Positions 6,892 through 8,465 of a stretch of 8,465 bases of DNA are shown in pieces. Origin of the DNA: Limnobacter sp. (GTDB taxonomy: Bacteria > Pseudomonadota > Gammaproteobacteria > Burkholderiales > Burkholderiaceae_B); NCBI GenBank assembly GCA_012032215.1, contig JAAURO010000057.1, positions 1 to 8,465 on the forward strand, read 5' to 3'. The position numbers and the translations under genes were made by a program. Positions within the stretch are counted from its first letter, which is position 1. Each line of letters begins with the position of its first letter. The notes beneath the pieces are model-generated. The model had not been told where the DNA came from. It did no database searches and saw only the letters and a list, made by a program, of their open reading frames with translations.

Positions 6892-8072
6892 GTTTTTTGA
6901 CGTAAGATTCGGCTGAGGCTTTTTTGCTGTGTTTGGTGCAATTGTTTTAAATGCGCTATGTGAGGCAGGTGTTTCAAAATGGTTGAGGCGTCAATGCCAA
7001 AGTCGATGAAACAGGCAATTTCGGTGACACCAATCTGTGAAAGCGCGTTGATTAAGCCTAAGGCTTTTTCTGGTGAACCAATTAGGGCGTTTTTTTCAAT
7101 GTAGCGGTTGACTGCGGAGGCAAGCAGATAGTCTTGATCTTCCTGGCTGAGTTCGATGGATTCTGCCTGCGCATTCAATGTTTTTTGGGAAAGTTTGAGG
7201 GAGGAAGCCAGGTAGTTGGTCAGCGGTTTTCTGGCAATGTCAATGGCGGCTTGGCAGGTTTCAGACAAGAAGGTGTGAATCAGCACGGTGATTTTTCCAC
7301 CGTTGGGGTCTAGGTCGGCGCTTGCTCTGGCACGTCGATACACTTCAATATTGCCAGAGAGTTTTTCGAGATCCTGATCAATAAAATTGGTCAAGATGCC
7401 TGCATTGATTCGCCCTGCATGGGCAAAGGTCTCTGGGTTGCCCAGGGCGGCAATCCAGAAAGGGATCTCGGCTTGCACCGGTTGGGGAAAGGTGCGAATT
7501 TCCACCGGGTTGTTGCGGCCGTCTTCGAAGGTGACTGCTTTGGCCTTGCCACAAATTGTCGGATTTTGTTCGATGCCTTTTTCCATCCCGCTCTTTTCTT
7601 TGGTCAAAACTGTTCCGGGCTGAAAAATAAAATCATGAACATGCCAGCCTGAGGCAAAGGCCACGCCGGTTCGGCCGCCAGAGAGTTGGTCAACCAGGGC
7701 CCATTCTTCCGCCACTCTGGCTGGGTGGTGCAAAGGCAGTACGCAGCTTCCAGCACACAGGCGAAGGCGTTTGGTCTGGCGTGCCACTGCGGCTGCCAGC
7801 AGGGCCGGGTTGGGTGAGAATCCGCCGAAGGCGCTGAAGTGGCGCTCTGGTAACCAGAGCGCCTCGAAACCCTGTTGGTCAGCAAATTGTGCGCTTTCGA
7901 CGATGAGGTCCCAAATGTCTGCGCTTTCAGAAATGTTTCCGAAAAAGCTGATGCTGAATTGGCAGTTTGATGCCTTGATGGCAGGCAGTTTTTCTTCAGA
8001 ATGATTGACAACTGATTTAACCAGGCCCAGTGTGTGAGAGAACTCACGAACTGGTTTGTTGTGTTCAGTCAT
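6822..8072 (-). CDS. Luciferase-like flavin monooxygenase, MupA/Atu3671 type
   Basis: These FMN-dependent luciferase-fold monooxygenases occur alone or as domains inside NRPS and PKS proteins, where they oxidise carrier-bound intermediates. From the ATG at 8072 the protein has 416 residues: NCQFSISFFGNI begins the barrel (36-47), followed by ALWLPERHFSAFGGFSPNP (71-89), AGSCVLPLHHPARVAEEW (107-124), SGGRTGVAFASGWHVHDF (131-148), PFWIAALGNPETFAHAGR (204-221) and IHTFLSET (265-272). Residues 168-178 deviate from the family, and three apparent one-base insertions there hide a normal motif. Homology ends near residue 377, and the tail reads out of frame over the NRPS. The ATG overlaps a TGA in the frame above it. 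A TTG at 8102 in the same open frame is possible but has no ribosome binding site. Confidence 0.88.
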   Translation of the reverse strand: MTEHNKPVREFSHTLGLVKSVVNHSEEKLPAIKASNCQFSISFFGNISESADIWDLIVESAQFADQQGFEALWLPERHFSAFGGFSPNPALLAAAVARQTKRLRLCAGSCVLPLHHPARVAEEWALVDQLSGGRTGVAFASGWHVHDFIFQPGTVLTKEKSGMEKGIEQNPTICGKAKAVTFEDGRNNPVEIRTFPQPVQAEIPFWIAALGNPETFAHAGRINAGILTNFIDQDLEKLSGNIEVYRRARASADLDPNGGKITVLIHTFLSETCQAAIDIARKPLTNYLASSLKLSQKTLNAQAESIELSQEDQDYLLASAVNRYIEKNALIGSPEKALGLINALSQIGVTEIACFIDFGIDASTILKHLPHIAHLKQLHQTQQKSLSRILRQKTCGHRLHKLAKCQPQKTKSSWAC

Positions 8073-8196
8073 GGGTGGGTTGACGGATGGCTTGGCTTGC
8101 AAAGGGTTTGAGTGAGTGCTCGGCAGATGATTGGGCTGCCTGCGCAGCCATTTCGGTGAGGCTTCGCTGTCTGAGACGGTTTGGCTTCGAGCCCAT
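8065..8196 (-). CDS. Possible small ORF before the monooxygenase
   Basis: An ATG at 8196 opens a 43-residue basic, alanine- and glutamine-rich frame (RLRQRSLTEMAAQAAQ is typical) that stops in a TGA overlapping the monooxygenase ATG by eight bases. The overlap would suit a coupled upstream gene. There is no ribosome binding site and no recognisable family, and the frame is simply the continuation of the acyl-CoA dehydrogenase frame past the end of its homology. It is weakly supported. Confidence 0.18.
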   Translation of the reverse strand: MGSKPNRLRQRSLTEMAAQAAQSSAEHSLKPFASQAIRQPTHD

Positions 8197-8280
8197 GCTG
8201 ACTGTCGGGCCAGGGGTGGCCTGGTGTGTTGGTTGTAGTCGCGGGCTGCTTGTTGTGCAGGTGCTTGGGCGTTGTCTGGT
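8073..8280. other. Unassigned stretch upstream of the operon
   Basis: Between the dehydrogenase homology and the monooxygenase ATG lie about 200 bases without a recognisable domain. All three minus-strand frames are open here, and the one in phase with the monooxygenase gives a proline, glutamine and alanine-rich sequence (APAQQAARDYNQHTRPP). It may be a 5' leader with the operon promoter, a linker belonging to the monooxygenase, or a rearrangement junction. I could not pick out a credible -35/-10 pair. Confidence 0.4.
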
Positions 8281-8448
8281 CGTCTGCGCCAGCCCGGTCA
8301 GCTCGTCGAGGGCACTGCGAGCAATCCCGAGGCTGACGCACGCAAGCTGTGCGACAAACAGCGGCAGCGGCGGCATTTGATACAGCGGCTCTTTCCTGTG
8401 ACCCGACGGATCGAGCAACGCGAACAGACGCCGCTCGGGTACGAAGAA
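8281..8448 (-). pseudogene. Acyl-CoA dehydrogenase, C-terminal-domain fragment
   Basis: The minus-strand frame reads FFVPERRLFALLDPSG, then PLYQMPPLPLFVAQLACVSLG and IARSALDELTGLAQT. This is the usual acyl-CoA dehydrogenase passage from the middle beta domain into the C-terminal helical flavin domain. The similarity stops abruptly at about 8281, so some 120 or more residues that should follow are absent. On the other side, a TGA at 8451-8449 interrupts the frame just before FFVPE, where one added base would restore a normal reading. GC content counted by hand is 108 of 168 bases (64%), clearly above the operon. Its 5' part runs off the window. It is either a relic or the edge of a rearrangement or assembly junction. 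Confidence 0.65.
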
Positions 8449-8465
8449 TCACCGTCATTGCCTCG

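Noticed and set aside
8087..8380. Plus-strand 97-codon ORF
   Set aside because: It is the complement of the GC-rich dehydrogenase fragment, with no family resemblance and no ribosome binding site.

Overview
The window carries a compact nonribosomal peptide-type biosynthetic operon on the minus strand (about 8072 down to 1299), a 4'-phosphopantetheinyl transferase on the plus strand facing it (596-1366), and damaged sequence at both ends: an insertion-sequence relic at about 100-300 and an acyl-CoA dehydrogenase fragment at 8281-8448. GC content is near one half through the operon. The gene types and the IS481-like relic suggest a Gram-negative proteobacterium, perhaps a betaproteobacterium, but no gene here fixes the taxon.

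Layout in operon order, reading the minus strand: (1) a MupA/Atu3671-type luciferase-like flavin monooxygenase (8072-6822); (2) a C-A-T NRPS module (6891-3733) whose A-domain pocket reads DLTKIGHVGK, close to the classical aspartate code; (3) a phytanoyl-CoA dioxygenase-like Fe(II)/2-oxoglutarate oxygenase with an unusual N-terminal extension (3733-2719), joined to the NRPS by a TAATG overlap; (4) a probable circularly permuted ATP-grasp ligase (2722-1299), joined to the oxygenase by an ATGA overlap. The plus-strand EntD/Sfp-like PPTase would convert the NRPS carrier domain to its holo form. A working model is that aspartate is loaded on the carrier protein, oxidised by the flavin and/or iron oxygenases while tethered, and joined to another group by the C domain or the ATP-grasp enzyme. 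No thioesterase or reductase release domain is present.

Reading frames are interrupted repeatedly, nearly always in short homopolymers. The ATP-grasp gene needs three single-base corrections, the oxygenase gene one, and the monooxygenase contains three apparent one-base insertions within about 26 bases that cancel each other and hide a normal family motif. One added A in an A6 run would fuse the monooxygenase and the NRPS into a single protein of about 1,445 residues. After these corrections every gene length is divisible by three. This pattern fits indel errors in the assembly better than natural decay, so the operon is probably intact in the organism. No RNA gene, CRISPR array, clear promoter or terminator was found.
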